Positions 15,591 through 22,215 of a DNA stretch of 31,704 nt are shown in pieces. The first letter of the stretch is position 1. The number at the start of each line of letters is the position of its first letter. Position numbers and translations under genes: made by a program. This DNA is from JBKPCD01 sp046727175 (lineage in GTDB: Bacteria > Acidobacteriota > Vicinamibacteria > Vicinamibacterales > 2-12-FULL-66-21): contig JBKPCD010000296.1 in the NCBI GenBank assembly GCA_046727175.1, forward strand, positions 1 to 31,704, in the 5' to 3' direction. A model generated the notes under the pieces. The model saw only the letters and a program-made list of their open reading frames with translations, had not been told where the DNA came from and ran no database searches.

Positions 15591-16367
15591 TCACCGCACC
15601 CCGCCTTCGACGAAGGGGATGCCGTCGTCCCGCGGGTGCGGATGCGGACGAGGATTGGGATTCGGGTGCGGGTTGGGATTCGAGTTCGGGTCCGGGTGTG
15701 GATTCGGATTCACGATGTTCAGGTGCAGGTGCGTACCAAGAGCGTCATGATCATTTTCGCCGCCACTCAGCTCTGCGAGAGCTCTCGCTGCGTTTCGGCG
15801 AACGCCGGGATCCTCATCCTTCAGCGCGGCAGTGACCGCGTCGAGCGCCCGCGTGTCGCGTAATTCGCCGAGCGCCGCGAGGGCTCTCCGTCGCACGTCG
15901 GTGTTCGGATCCTTGACCAGCGAAATCAAGGGCTCGACGGAGGACTTGTCGCGCAACTCGCCGAGGGCCGAAGCCGCGCGCGATCTCACGCGCGCATCGG
16001 CGTCCTTCAGCGCGACGATCAGGCCGGGGACGGCGCGGGCATCACGAATCTCGCCGAGCGCGCTGACGACGCGCTGCCGCACTTCGACCTGATCGTCTTT
16101 GAGCGCTTCAATCAGCGCCGGGACCGCTCGCGCGTTGCGGAGGTTCCCGAGCGCCGAGACAACCTGCAATCGCACGCCGGCATCCGTGTCCTTGAGTGCA
16201 CCGATCAGGGCGTCGAGGGCGGCTTCGCTGCGATCCTTTTGCGCGGTCACGCTGTTCCGCGGCGGCGACGCGAGCTCGAGGGATGGATGAAGAAAGATGT
16301 ACCCCGCGCCGACGAACACGGCGCTGGATTTCATCAGCGTGCGAACGAACACGGTCAACGGCGTCAT
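15591..16367 (-). CDS. Exported HEAT-repeat protein with Asn/Pro/His-rich tail
   Basis: I chose the ATG at 16367 (258 residues) over an upstream ATG at 16436 because AGGAG lies seven bases before it, and because the upstream start would place the candidate operator at 16395-16410 inside the gene. Residues 1-35 form a hydrophobic leader (signal peptide or membrane anchor). Five 31-residue HEAT units occupy about 45-200 (VRxRxxSALGELRD pattern). The tail at 218-246 consists of alternating NP, HP and RP pairs and could bind metal through its histidines, which is inference. The protein is probably periplasmic, next to the M56 sensor region. It forms a tight pair with the HEAT gene downstream (one-base gap). 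Confidence 0.85.
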   Translation of the reverse strand: MTPLTVFVRTLMKSSAVFVGAGYIFLHPSLELASPPRNSVTAQKDRSEAALDALIGALKDTDAGVRLQVVSALGNLRNARAVPALIEALKDDQVEVRQRVVSALGEIRDARAVPGLIVALKDADARVRSRAASALGELRDKSSVEPLISLVKDPNTDVRRRALAALGELRDTRALDAVTAALKDEDPGVRRNAARALAELSGGENDHDALGTHLHLNIVNPNPHPDPNSNPNPHPNPNPRPHPHPRDDGIPFVEGGVR

Positions 16368-16394
16368 GACCAACTCCTGCAGCAGTCCGTGGTC

Positions 16395-16410
16395 TGCTAA
16401 AAAACTAGCA
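16395..16410 (-). promoter_or_regulatory. Candidate BlaI-type operator 2 (TGCTA-N6-TAGCA)
   Basis: TGCTA-AAAAAC-TAGCA is a perfect 5-bp dyad with a 6-base spacer, 27 bases upstream of the HEAT gene start at 16367. The same half-sites with the same spacing occur upstream of the BlaI-type gene at 19351-19366, at almost the same distance from that start codon. The shared sequence and position suggest that the repressor also controls the HEAT gene pair. Promoter hexamers could not be assigned with confidence. Confidence 0.65.
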
Positions 16411-16440
16411 TCGCGAATCAGTGCTCCGGCCGACATTCAC

Positions 16441-16456
16441 GGCGGTATGAACCGCC
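16441..16456 (-). terminator. Short hairpin after the M56-HEAT gene
   Basis: GGCGGT-ATGA-ACCGCC (6-bp GC-rich stem, 4-base loop) lies about 20 bases beyond the M56 gene stop on the minus strand, before the operator and start of the HEAT pair. No U-run follows, so it may only attenuate read-through. It supports a separate transcription unit downstream. Confidence 0.4.
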
Positions 16457-16474
16457 TTGACTGACTGCATACGG

Positions 16475-18910
16475 TTACTTGGCGATTTGGCCCAGCGCGA
16501 ACGCCGCCTGCTGGCGGACGCTCGAATTCGGATCCTTGAGGGCGGTCGTCAGCCCATCGATGGCTCGCGGATCGCGCAGCTGCCCGAGCGCGAACGCCGC
16601 CTGCTCCCGCACCTCGGGATCGTTGTCCTTCAGCGCGATGATGAGGGGTTCGACGGCGGCCCGGTCCTTGATCTGTCCAAGCGCAAACGCGGCTTGATGC
16701 CTTACCTCGGCGTTGCTGTCTTTGAGCGCCGAGACGAGCGGCTCGACCGAGCGGCGATCGCGAATCTGTCCGAGCGCGAACGCGGCCTGCTGCCGCACAT
16801 CGGGCTTCGCGTCGTGCAGCGCCGCTGTGAGACCGTCGATCGCCGACGGATCGCGCAGCTGCCCCAGCGCGAACACAGCCTGCTGCCGGACCTCCGCGTT
16901 CGAATCGTTGATCGCGCCAGCCAGCGCCACCGTCGCGCGACGATCACGGATCTGCCCCAGCGCAAACGCGGCCTGTTGTCGCACATCCGGGTTCGAATCC
17001 TTCAGCGCTGCGGCTAATGGATCGACCGAACGGGGATCGCGAATCTGACCAAGCGCGAAGGCCGCCTGTTGCCGCACGTCAGCGTTGTCGTCCTTGAGCG
17101 CGATCGTCAAGCCATCGACCGTGCGCGGATCGCGAAGCTGCCCGAGTGCGTGGACGACCTGCTCCCGCACGCCGGGGTTCGAATCCTTCAGTGCGGCTGT
17201 CAACGGGTCGATCGCGCGGCGGTCGCGCAGCTGACCGAGCCCGTGTGCCGCCTGCTCACGAACGTCCGGCGACGAGTCCTTCAACGCCTGGACGAGCGGC
17301 TCGAAGATGGCCGGATCACGGATCTGAACCAGCGCATGCATCGCGGTCTCGCGCACTTCCTTGTCGGTGTCCTTCAGCGCAGCGGTCAGCGCTGCGATGG
17401 CCTTTGGATCCGCGGTGCGCTGTCCGCCCTCGTGAGACCCGCTCGGCGTCGGCGTTGGCGTTGGTGTCGGCGTTGGTGTCGGCGTTGCTTGAGCCCCATA
17501 CTCGCCAGCAGCCGCGGACTGCGCGATGCCGTCGATCATCTCGCGCGTCACTGCGTCCGTATGCGCTGCCGCCTGCGACTGAACGGAGGAACGAATCCCC
17601 TCGACAGGAACCTGTCGCTGGACGTGTGCCGTCGCGTGGTTCGCAAGTGCATCTGCCGTTCGCTCCGATGGCGGCCTGTGTTCGGCCTGTCGCGCTCGTG
17701 CTTCTGTTGACGGACTCGGACCCTGCTGGCTCCTTGTATCCGCCTCAGGGGCTGATTGTGGCGCAAGGCTCGCCTCAGTGCTCGCGTACGCCCACGGCTG
17801 CACGGACGCCAGCGGCATCAGCGCGCAGACGACCACAACGATCGCTGCCAGCGTTCGCCAGCGTGTCATCCCGGCCCGCGGGACTTTCGGATCGAGAATC
17901 GCAATCACGCGCCCTTCGAGCTGCGTGCGATGCGCCATCGCCAGCGTCGCACCGGCGAGGACCGCAGGGAAGCGGCCGGCGCGCATCACGCGAGCGATTT
18001 CCAGGAGCTCCTGTGCGTAATCAGGTCCACGCGTCCCGGCGGCAAGGACGAGGTCGTCGCACGCGCGCTCGCGCTCGTTGCGAGCTCGTCGCGCAGCCAT
18101 CCACGCGAGCGGGTTGAACCAGTAGAGCGCGCATGCGAGCTGCGCGATCATGTGCGTCAAGCAATCGCGACGCTTGACGTGCGCGAGCTCGTGCAAGAGG
18201 ACGATACGGAGGCGATCGAGCGGCCAGCGGTCGACGTCGGCGGGCATCAGGACAGCCGGACCCCACACACCCCACGCCATCGGCATTGTCGCCCGAGTGC
18301 TGCGCAGGAATGTGGTGCGTCGAACGATGCCGAGCTCCTCTTCGAGCTCGCGCGCGAGCGGCAGCCAGGGTGCGTCCGAGACCCGTTTGGTGCGACGCGA
18401 CATCCATTGAACCACGATGACGCCCAGGACGAGACGGCCGAGGATCGCGACGCCGCCAAGGGCCCACAACCCGATTGCAAGCGACGACCACGAGACATCA
18501 CGCCACGCCAAAGGAACGTTTGCGACCACCGCGGGACCTGCCGGCGCTTGTCCCGATGATGTCGCGGTTCGTTCCGCGCGCGCATGCGTGCGCGGTTCGA
18601 CAACAGGAGCTGGCTGTCCACCACGCTGCTGCGGAACGTCGATGGTCGGCGGTTGCGGCGTCCTCAAGGTCACAATCGGCAGCTGCCAGCGCGGCACGAC
18701 CGTGGACAGCGCTGGCAAGGCGATGGTGCCGACGAGCGCGAGCGTCCAGACGAAATGGCGCAGCGCCGCGGACGCGCGCTGGAGCAGCAGCGCCGCGGCC
18801 GCCGCGGCTGACAGAAGAATCGTCGCCTTGAGGATTGCGTCGGCAAGCGGCAACCACGTGTCGGCAGACGCGGCGGACAGGGCGGCAAGGGCGCTCGAAA
18901 TGAAGTCCAT
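16475..18910 (-). CDS. M56 (BlaR1/MecR1-type) membrane metallopeptidase fused to a ten-unit HEAT array
   Basis: A protein of 811 residues. Predicted membrane helices lie at about 22-44, 51-72, 143-168 and 352-372, as in BlaR1. The zinc peptidase motif HELAH is at 240-244, with the downstream Glu in NERERACDD (about 279-281) as the probable third ligand; it would face the cytoplasm and cleave the BlaI-type repressor. After the fourth helix comes a 120-residue polar region with a (TP)8-like linker (476-489), then ten 31-residue HEAT units (501-811; VRQQAAFALGQIRD pattern). In BlaR1 this outer region is a penicillin-binding domain; no SxxK/KTG penicillin-binding motifs are evident. The stop of the BlaI-type gene is two bases upstream. 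What the HEAT array senses is unknown. Confidence 0.92.
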   Translation of the reverse strand: MDFISSALAALSAASADTWLPLADAILKATILLSAAAAAALLLQRASAALRHFVWTLALVGTIALPALSTVVPRWQLPIVTLRTPQPPTIDVPQQRGGQPAPVVEPRTHARAERTATSSGQAPAGPAVVANVPLAWRDVSWSSLAIGLWALGGVAILGRLVLGVIVVQWMSRRTKRVSDAPWLPLARELEEELGIVRRTTFLRSTRATMPMAWGVWGPAVLMPADVDRWPLDRLRIVLLHELAHVKRRDCLTHMIAQLACALYWFNPLAWMAARRARNERERACDDLVLAAGTRGPDYAQELLEIARVMRAGRFPAVLAGATLAMAHRTQLEGRVIAILDPKVPRAGMTRWRTLAAIVVVVCALMPLASVQPWAYASTEASLAPQSAPEADTRSQQGPSPSTEARARQAEHRPPSERTADALANHATAHVQRQVPVEGIRSSVQSQAAAHTDAVTREMIDGIAQSAAAGEYGAQATPTPTPTPTPTPTPSGSHEGGQRTADPKAIAALTAALKDTDKEVRETAMHALVQIRDPAIFEPLVQALKDSSPDVREQAAHGLGQLRDRRAIDPLTAALKDSNPGVREQVVHALGQLRDPRTVDGLTIALKDDNADVRQQAAFALGQIRDPRSVDPLAAALKDSNPDVRQQAAFALGQIRDRRATVALAGAINDSNAEVRQQAVFALGQLRDPSAIDGLTAALHDAKPDVRQQAAFALGQIRDRRSVEPLVSALKDSNAEVRHQAAFALGQIKDRAAVEPLIIALKDNDPEVREQAAFALGQLRDPRAIDGLTTALKDPNSSVRQQAAFALGQIAK
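16481..17410 (-). repeat. Ten tandem 93-bp units encoding HEAT repeats
   Basis: The 930 bases encode ten in-frame 31-residue units of the M56 protein. Neighbouring units are very similar in both protein and DNA (for example the shared VRQQAAFALGQIRD core), which suggests recent duplication or gene conversion. The array is a likely site of copy-number variation between strains and of assembly errors. Confidence 0.85.
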
Positions 18911-18912
18911 GG

Positions 18913-19320
18913 CTAGGCTCCCGCTCGCCGGGCCTGATCGATGAGGCGTGCAAGACGATCCAGCTCAGCGTCGGACATTTTCGTGGACGCGTCGTCGAGC
19001 AAGGCCGAGATCGCCTGTTCGGCGGAGCCGTCGAAGAAGGTCTGCAGCATGTGGCGCATCGCCGACCGCTTCGCATTGTCGCGGGCAACCGTGGGGAGGT
19101 ACACGTAACGGGGACCGTCCTGCTGGTGTCGAACGTGCCCCTTGTCCTCGAGGATCCGCAGCATTGCGCGAACAGCCGAGTAGCTCGGAGGGTCGGGGAG
19201 GGCAGCCTGCACCTCTGCCGCTGTCGCGCGGCCGTTCGCATACAGAATATCGATGATCTGCCGCTCTCGGCGGCTCAGGTCCAGATGGGTCTGTTTAACC
19301 ATTCGGGTGAGTTCCAACAT
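18913..19320 (-). CDS. BlaI/MecI-type transcriptional repressor
   Basis: A protein of 135 residues from the ATG at 19320; a further ATG at 19302 is also possible. An upstream ATG at 19386 is unlikely because it would put the operator inside the coding region and add an unusual leader. The winged helix lies at about 10-75 (LSRRERQIIDILYANGRATAAEVQAAL, SAVRAMLRILEDKGHV, GPRYVYLPTV), and a C-terminal dimerisation helix region holds MLQTFFDGSAEQAISALL, where BlaI relatives are cut by BlaR1. It is expected to repress its own operon as a dimer, with cleavage by the M56 peptidase giving release. It heads the cluster and is divergent from mscL. Confidence 0.92.
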   Translation of the reverse strand: MLELTRMVKQTHLDLSRRERQIIDILYANGRATAAEVQAALPDPPSYSAVRAMLRILEDKGHVRHQQDGPRYVYLPTVARDNAKRSAMRHMLQTFFDGSAEQAISALLDDASTKMSDAELDRLARLIDQARRAGA

Positions 19321-19349
19321 ATCCCTTAGACGGTGGTCTTCCGGAAAAG

Positions 19350-19367
19350 GTGCTATGAAAATAGCAC
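19350..19367 (-). promoter_or_regulatory. Candidate BlaI-type operator 1 (GTGCTAT-N4-ATAGCAC)
   Basis: GTGCTAT-GAAA-ATAGCAC is a perfect 7-bp dyad, 29 bases upstream of the BlaI-type start codon and 73 bases upstream of the mscL start. Its core TGCTA-N6-TAGCA is identical in half-site and spacing to the site at 16395-16410. BlaI-family repressors bind dyads of about this size as dimers; autoregulation is the family's usual behaviour. Confidence 0.7.
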
Positions 19368-19425
19368 AGTGGCAAAAAATAAGCACGTGCGGTCGAACCC
19401 AGCTGGCTTTTCCGGGGGATTCGCG

Positions 19426-19431
19426 TAAGAT
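19426..19431 (+). promoter_or_regulatory. Possible -10 element (TAAGAT) of mscL
   Basis: TAAGAT ends nine bases before the mscL ATG and no ribosome binding site is seen upstream, so the transcript may be leaderless or nearly so. A matching -35 box is not clear. A similar TATAGT (19937-19942) ends 11 bases before the ATG of the next gene. Confidence 0.3.
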
Positions 19432-19440
19432 GCTGACCTC

Positions 19441-19881
19441 ATGCTGAAGGAGTTTCGCGATTTCGCGGCGCGGGGTAACGTCATCGACCTCGCGGTTGGC
19501 GTCATCATCGGTGCGGCATTCGGCAAGATCGTCAGCTCGCTGGTCGATGATGTGGTGATGCCGCCCGTCGGCCTTTTACTGGGGCGCGTCGACTTCAAGG
19601 ACTTCTTCGTTGCGCTGAATGGCGCGACGTATGCCTCGCTGGCGGAAGCCAAGGCGGCCGGTGCGCCGACGCTGAACTACGGCGCCTTTGTCAACACAGT
19701 GATCCAGTTCCTCATCGTCGCGTTCGTCGTCTTTCTGTTGATCAAACAGATCAATCGCATCAAGACCCAGCCTGCCCCGCCCACCGAAGATGCTCGGGAT
19801 TGTCCGTTCTGCATCTCGCGGATTTCGCGCAAAGCGACGCGGTGTCCGTTCTGCACGGCTGAACTCAGGGCCGCTGTCTAG
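19441..19881 (+). CDS. mscL: Large-conductance mechanosensitive channel with C-terminal zinc ribbon
   Basis: A protein of 146 residues. The MscL signature is clear: MLKEFRDFAARGNVIDLAVGV, IIGAAFGKIVSSLVDDVVMP (helix 1 and pore), a periplasmic loop (about 50-82), and helix 2 FVNTVIQFLIVAFVVFLLIKQ. It releases solutes from the cell when membrane tension rises after osmotic downshock. Instead of the usual short helical bundle, the C-terminus carries a zinc-ribbon-like module, with Cys121 and Cys124 (CPFC) and Cys135 and Cys138 (CPFC). This variant is also known elsewhere; its role is unclear. The gene is divergent from the BlaI/M56 cluster, and the operator lies in the shared 120-base spacer, so co-regulation is possible but unproven. 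Confidence 0.95.
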   Translation: MLKEFRDFAARGNVIDLAVGVIIGAAFGKIVSSLVDDVVMPPVGLLLGRVDFKDFFVALNGATYASLAEAKAAGAPTLNYGAFVNTVIQFLIVAFVVFLLIKQINRIKTQPAPPTEDARDCPFCISRISRKATRCPFCTAELRAAV

Positions 19882-19953
19882 CAGAAGGCTTCGCAGCTGA
19901 ACCTCGCGCATCATCAGCCCTCAGCCCCGGCGATGTTATAGTTACGCGCTTCA

Positions 19954-21468
19954 ATGCTTCGAGGCCAGATCGTCTTCGCCGCCGCGCTGGCGGCGGTGGT
20001 GGTCGCATGGGTCGCGCAGCGTCAGCCTGCGGCGGCACAGACCTTGGAATTGCGGTGGGCTGGCGACGCCGAGGGCGGCGCACCCTTCGTTGAAGCAGAT
20101 CCTTCCGATCCTTCTCACCTCGTCGGCTTCGACGTAGAGATTGCGGGCGTGATCGCGCGCGGGCTCGGGCGCACGCCGCGCTTCGAGCAGGTCATGTTCA
20201 CGTCCATCGATCAGTCCATCGCGCGCGGCGACGCGGACATCGGGCTCAGTGGTGTCGAAGACACGCCGGCGCGCCGGGCGATGCTCGCTCCGACTGTGCC
20301 GTACTACAGGTTTCGCGAGGTCCTCAGCGTCCGCACGGGCGACGTGGACCGATACAAGACGCTGGCCGATCTTCGCGGCCGGCGTGTCGGGACGCTCGGT
20401 GGAACGATCGCGTACGAGATCCTCCTGAAGGCGGAGCGCGATCACGGCATCGAGGCGGTGTCCTACGACGACGACGTGCATCCGTATAGCGATCTGCTGA
20501 TCGGCCGTGTGGATGCCGTGCTGCTCGACAACGTGCTCGCGGAACGGCGGCACCGCGCGATGGCTGGTTTCACCATCCAGCCGGAGACCGTTGCGATCGC
20601 GCACTACGTCGGCGTCATGGCGCGCAACAACGCCGAGCTGCGCGACCGGGTGAACGACGTGCTGCGTCAGGCGATGCAGGACGGAACGCTCGAGCGCATC
20701 TTTCGAAAGTGGCAGGTCTGGAACGACGACCAGCCGACGCTGTACGCCGCTCTGACCGCCGGGCAGCCCGTACCGCCAGTGATCGGGATCGATCAGGCCG
20801 GCAACGTTGCAACGCTATCGGGCTGGCGCGCAGTACGGCTGTATCTTCCCGCGCTCCTGAAAGCGTCGGGCGTGACGATTGTCCTCTCGTGCACGTCGAT
20901 GCTGCTCGCCGTGCTGGTCGGAATCGTGATCGCAAGCGGTCGCGTGTACGGGGACCGCGCGACGCGAACGGCCTTGACCGGTTACGTCGAGCTGATTCGC
21001 GGCACGCCGATTCTGCTGCAGCTGTTCGTCCTGTATTACGGCATTGCGTCTGCCGTGCGGCTTCCCGCGTTCCTGGCGGCACTGCTCGGCCTTGCGTTGA
21101 ATTACGCCGCGTACGAAAGCGAGATCTACCGCGGCGCGCTGCTCGCCATTCCGTCGGGCCAGCTCGAGGCAGCGCGCACGTTGGGATTCAGCGAGTTTCA
21201 GGTCCTGCGTCTCATTCGAGGTCCACAGGCACTGCGGATCGCGCTCGCGCCAATGACCAACGACTTCGTCGCGCTGTTGAAGGACTCGTCACTGGTGTCG
21301 GTCCTCACCGTCGTCGAGCTCACGAAAGAGACGCAGATCTTCGCGACGAATCTCGGAAGCTGGGTGATCCCCGGCGCCATGTGCGCGGCGCTCTACCTCG
21401 CGATGTCGCTGCCACTCGCTGCGCTCGCCCGCAGGATGGAATCCCGGTGGAGAGGCCAGTCGTCTTGA
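19954..21468 (+). CDS. Polar amino acid ABC transporter: fused substrate-binding protein and permease
   Basis: A protein of 504 residues. A Sec signal (1-28, ending PAAAQ) is followed by a family-3 solute-binding domain (about 33-255: LVGFDVEIAGVIARGLGR, IARGDADIGLSGVEDTPARR, LADLRGRRVGTLGGTIAYE). After a linker comes a His/Glu/Gln-type permease domain (about 285-495) with YVELIRGTPILLQLFVLYYG and the ATPase-contact EAA loop EAARTLGFSEFQVLRLI. Such fusions are known in GlnH-GlnP-type importers and deliver substrate directly to the pore. The ligand is most likely a polar amino acid; which one cannot be told. It is translationally coupled to the ATPase gene that follows. No ribosome binding site is evident at the ATG. 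Confidence 0.92.
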   Translation: MLRGQIVFAAALAAVVVAWVAQRQPAAAQTLELRWAGDAEGGAPFVEADPSDPSHLVGFDVEIAGVIARGLGRTPRFEQVMFTSIDQSIARGDADIGLSGVEDTPARRAMLAPTVPYYRFREVLSVRTGDVDRYKTLADLRGRRVGTLGGTIAYEILLKAERDHGIEAVSYDDDVHPYSDLLIGRVDAVLLDNVLAERRHRAMAGFTIQPETVAIAHYVGVMARNNAELRDRVNDVLRQAMQDGTLERIFRKWQVWNDDQPTLYAALTAGQPVPPVIGIDQAGNVATLSGWRAVRLYLPALLKASGVTIVLSCTSMLLAVLVGIVIASGRVYGDRATRTALTGYVELIRGTPILLQLFVLYYGIASAVRLPAFLAALLGLALNYAAYESEIYRGALLAIPSGQLEAARTLGFSEFQVLRLIRGPQALRIALAPMTNDFVALLKDSSLVSVLTVVELTKETQIFATNLGSWVIPGAMCAALYLAMSLPLAALARRMESRWRGQSS

Positions 21469-22133
21469 GCGCCGTGGTCCTCACGCTGCGCGGCCTGCGA
21501 CTGACCCGCGGAGACCGCACCATTCTCGGCGGCGTCGACCTGGAGGTTCGTCGAGGCGAGCTCGTCGCGTTGCGCGGCCCGTCGGGGTCGGGGAAGACGA
21601 CGATCCTGCGAGCGGTTGCGGGCCTCGACAGGTTCGACGCGGGACGGATCGAAGTCGGCGACGTTGTCCTGAACGCCGGCACGCCCGCGCGCGCGACCCT
21701 GACGCGGCTCCGATCGCAGGTCGGGATGGTGTTTCAGTTCCATCATCTCTTCGAGCATCTGACAGTGCTCGACAACGTGTGTCTGGCGCCGGTGCACGTC
21801 CGCGGCACGTCCGGGGCCGACGCGCACCGGCGTGGTCGCGAGCTGCTCGCGCAACTCGCCGTGGACGCTCGGGCCGCGGCGTTTCCACGCGAGCTGTCGG
21901 GTGGCGAAGCACAGCGCGTCGCGATCGCGCGGGCGCTCGCAATGGATCCACCGCTGCTGCTCATGGACGAGCCGATGGCGTCGCTCGATCCCGCACGGCG
22001 CCAGGAGCTCGGCCTGCTGCTCAAACACCTGACGAAAACCGGCCGCACGCTGGTGCTCACCAGCCACGACGAGGAATTCACCCGTCAGTTCGCCACGCGC
22101 ACCGTCTCGCTGGACGGCGGAATCGTGCGCTGA
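21465..22133 (+). CDS. Polar amino acid ABC transporter ATP-binding protein
   Basis: I chose the TTG at 21465 (222 residues): GGAGAGG lies nine bases before it, and TTGA overlaps the stop of the permease gene. GTG codons at 21447 and 21474 are alternatives, and the frame is open far upstream without meaning. All ATPase motifs are present: Walker A GPSGSGKT, Q-loop FQFHHLF, signature LSGGEAQR, Walker B LLLMDEP, D-loop SLDP and switch His in TSHDEE. The sequence is of the GlnQ/HisP type. It powers the fused binding protein/permease encoded just upstream. The protein is slightly shorter than the usual 240 residues but appears complete. Confidence 0.93.
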   Translation: MSAVVLTLRGLRLTRGDRTILGGVDLEVRRGELVALRGPSGSGKTTILRAVAGLDRFDAGRIEVGDVVLNAGTPARATLTRLRSQVGMVFQFHHLFEHLTVLDNVCLAPVHVRGTSGADAHRRGRELLAQLAVDARAAAFPRELSGGEAQRVAIARALAMDPPLLLMDEPMASLDPARRQELGLLLKHLTKTGRTLVLTSHDEEFTRQFATRTVSLDGGIVR

Positions 22134-22139
22134 CGACTC

Positions 22140-22215
22140 TCCAGATTCCCGGTTCGCCGGTCCCCGGTTCGCCGGTCCCCGATCCCCGTCCCCGGATTCC
22201 GGTTCCCGGTTCATG
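22140..22215. repeat. Degenerate CCCGGTTCGCCGGT word repeat
   Basis: About 75 bases built from CCCGGTTCGCCGGT, CCCCGATCCCCG and CCGGTTCCCGG words with irregular spacing. It begins a few bases after the ATPase stop codon. It resembles in style, but not in sequence, the other word repeats at gene borders in this window. Confidence 0.7.

Noticed and set aside
14828..15863. Two overlapping plus-strand frames of about 330 codons across the HEAT genes
   Set aside because: They mirror the HEAT repeat periodicity on the opposite strand and have no independent support.
16475..18910. Beta-lactam resistance sensor (true BlaR1/MecR1)
   Set aside because: The outer part is HEAT repeats and no penicillin-binding motifs or beta-lactamase gene are present, so the resistance label is not supported.
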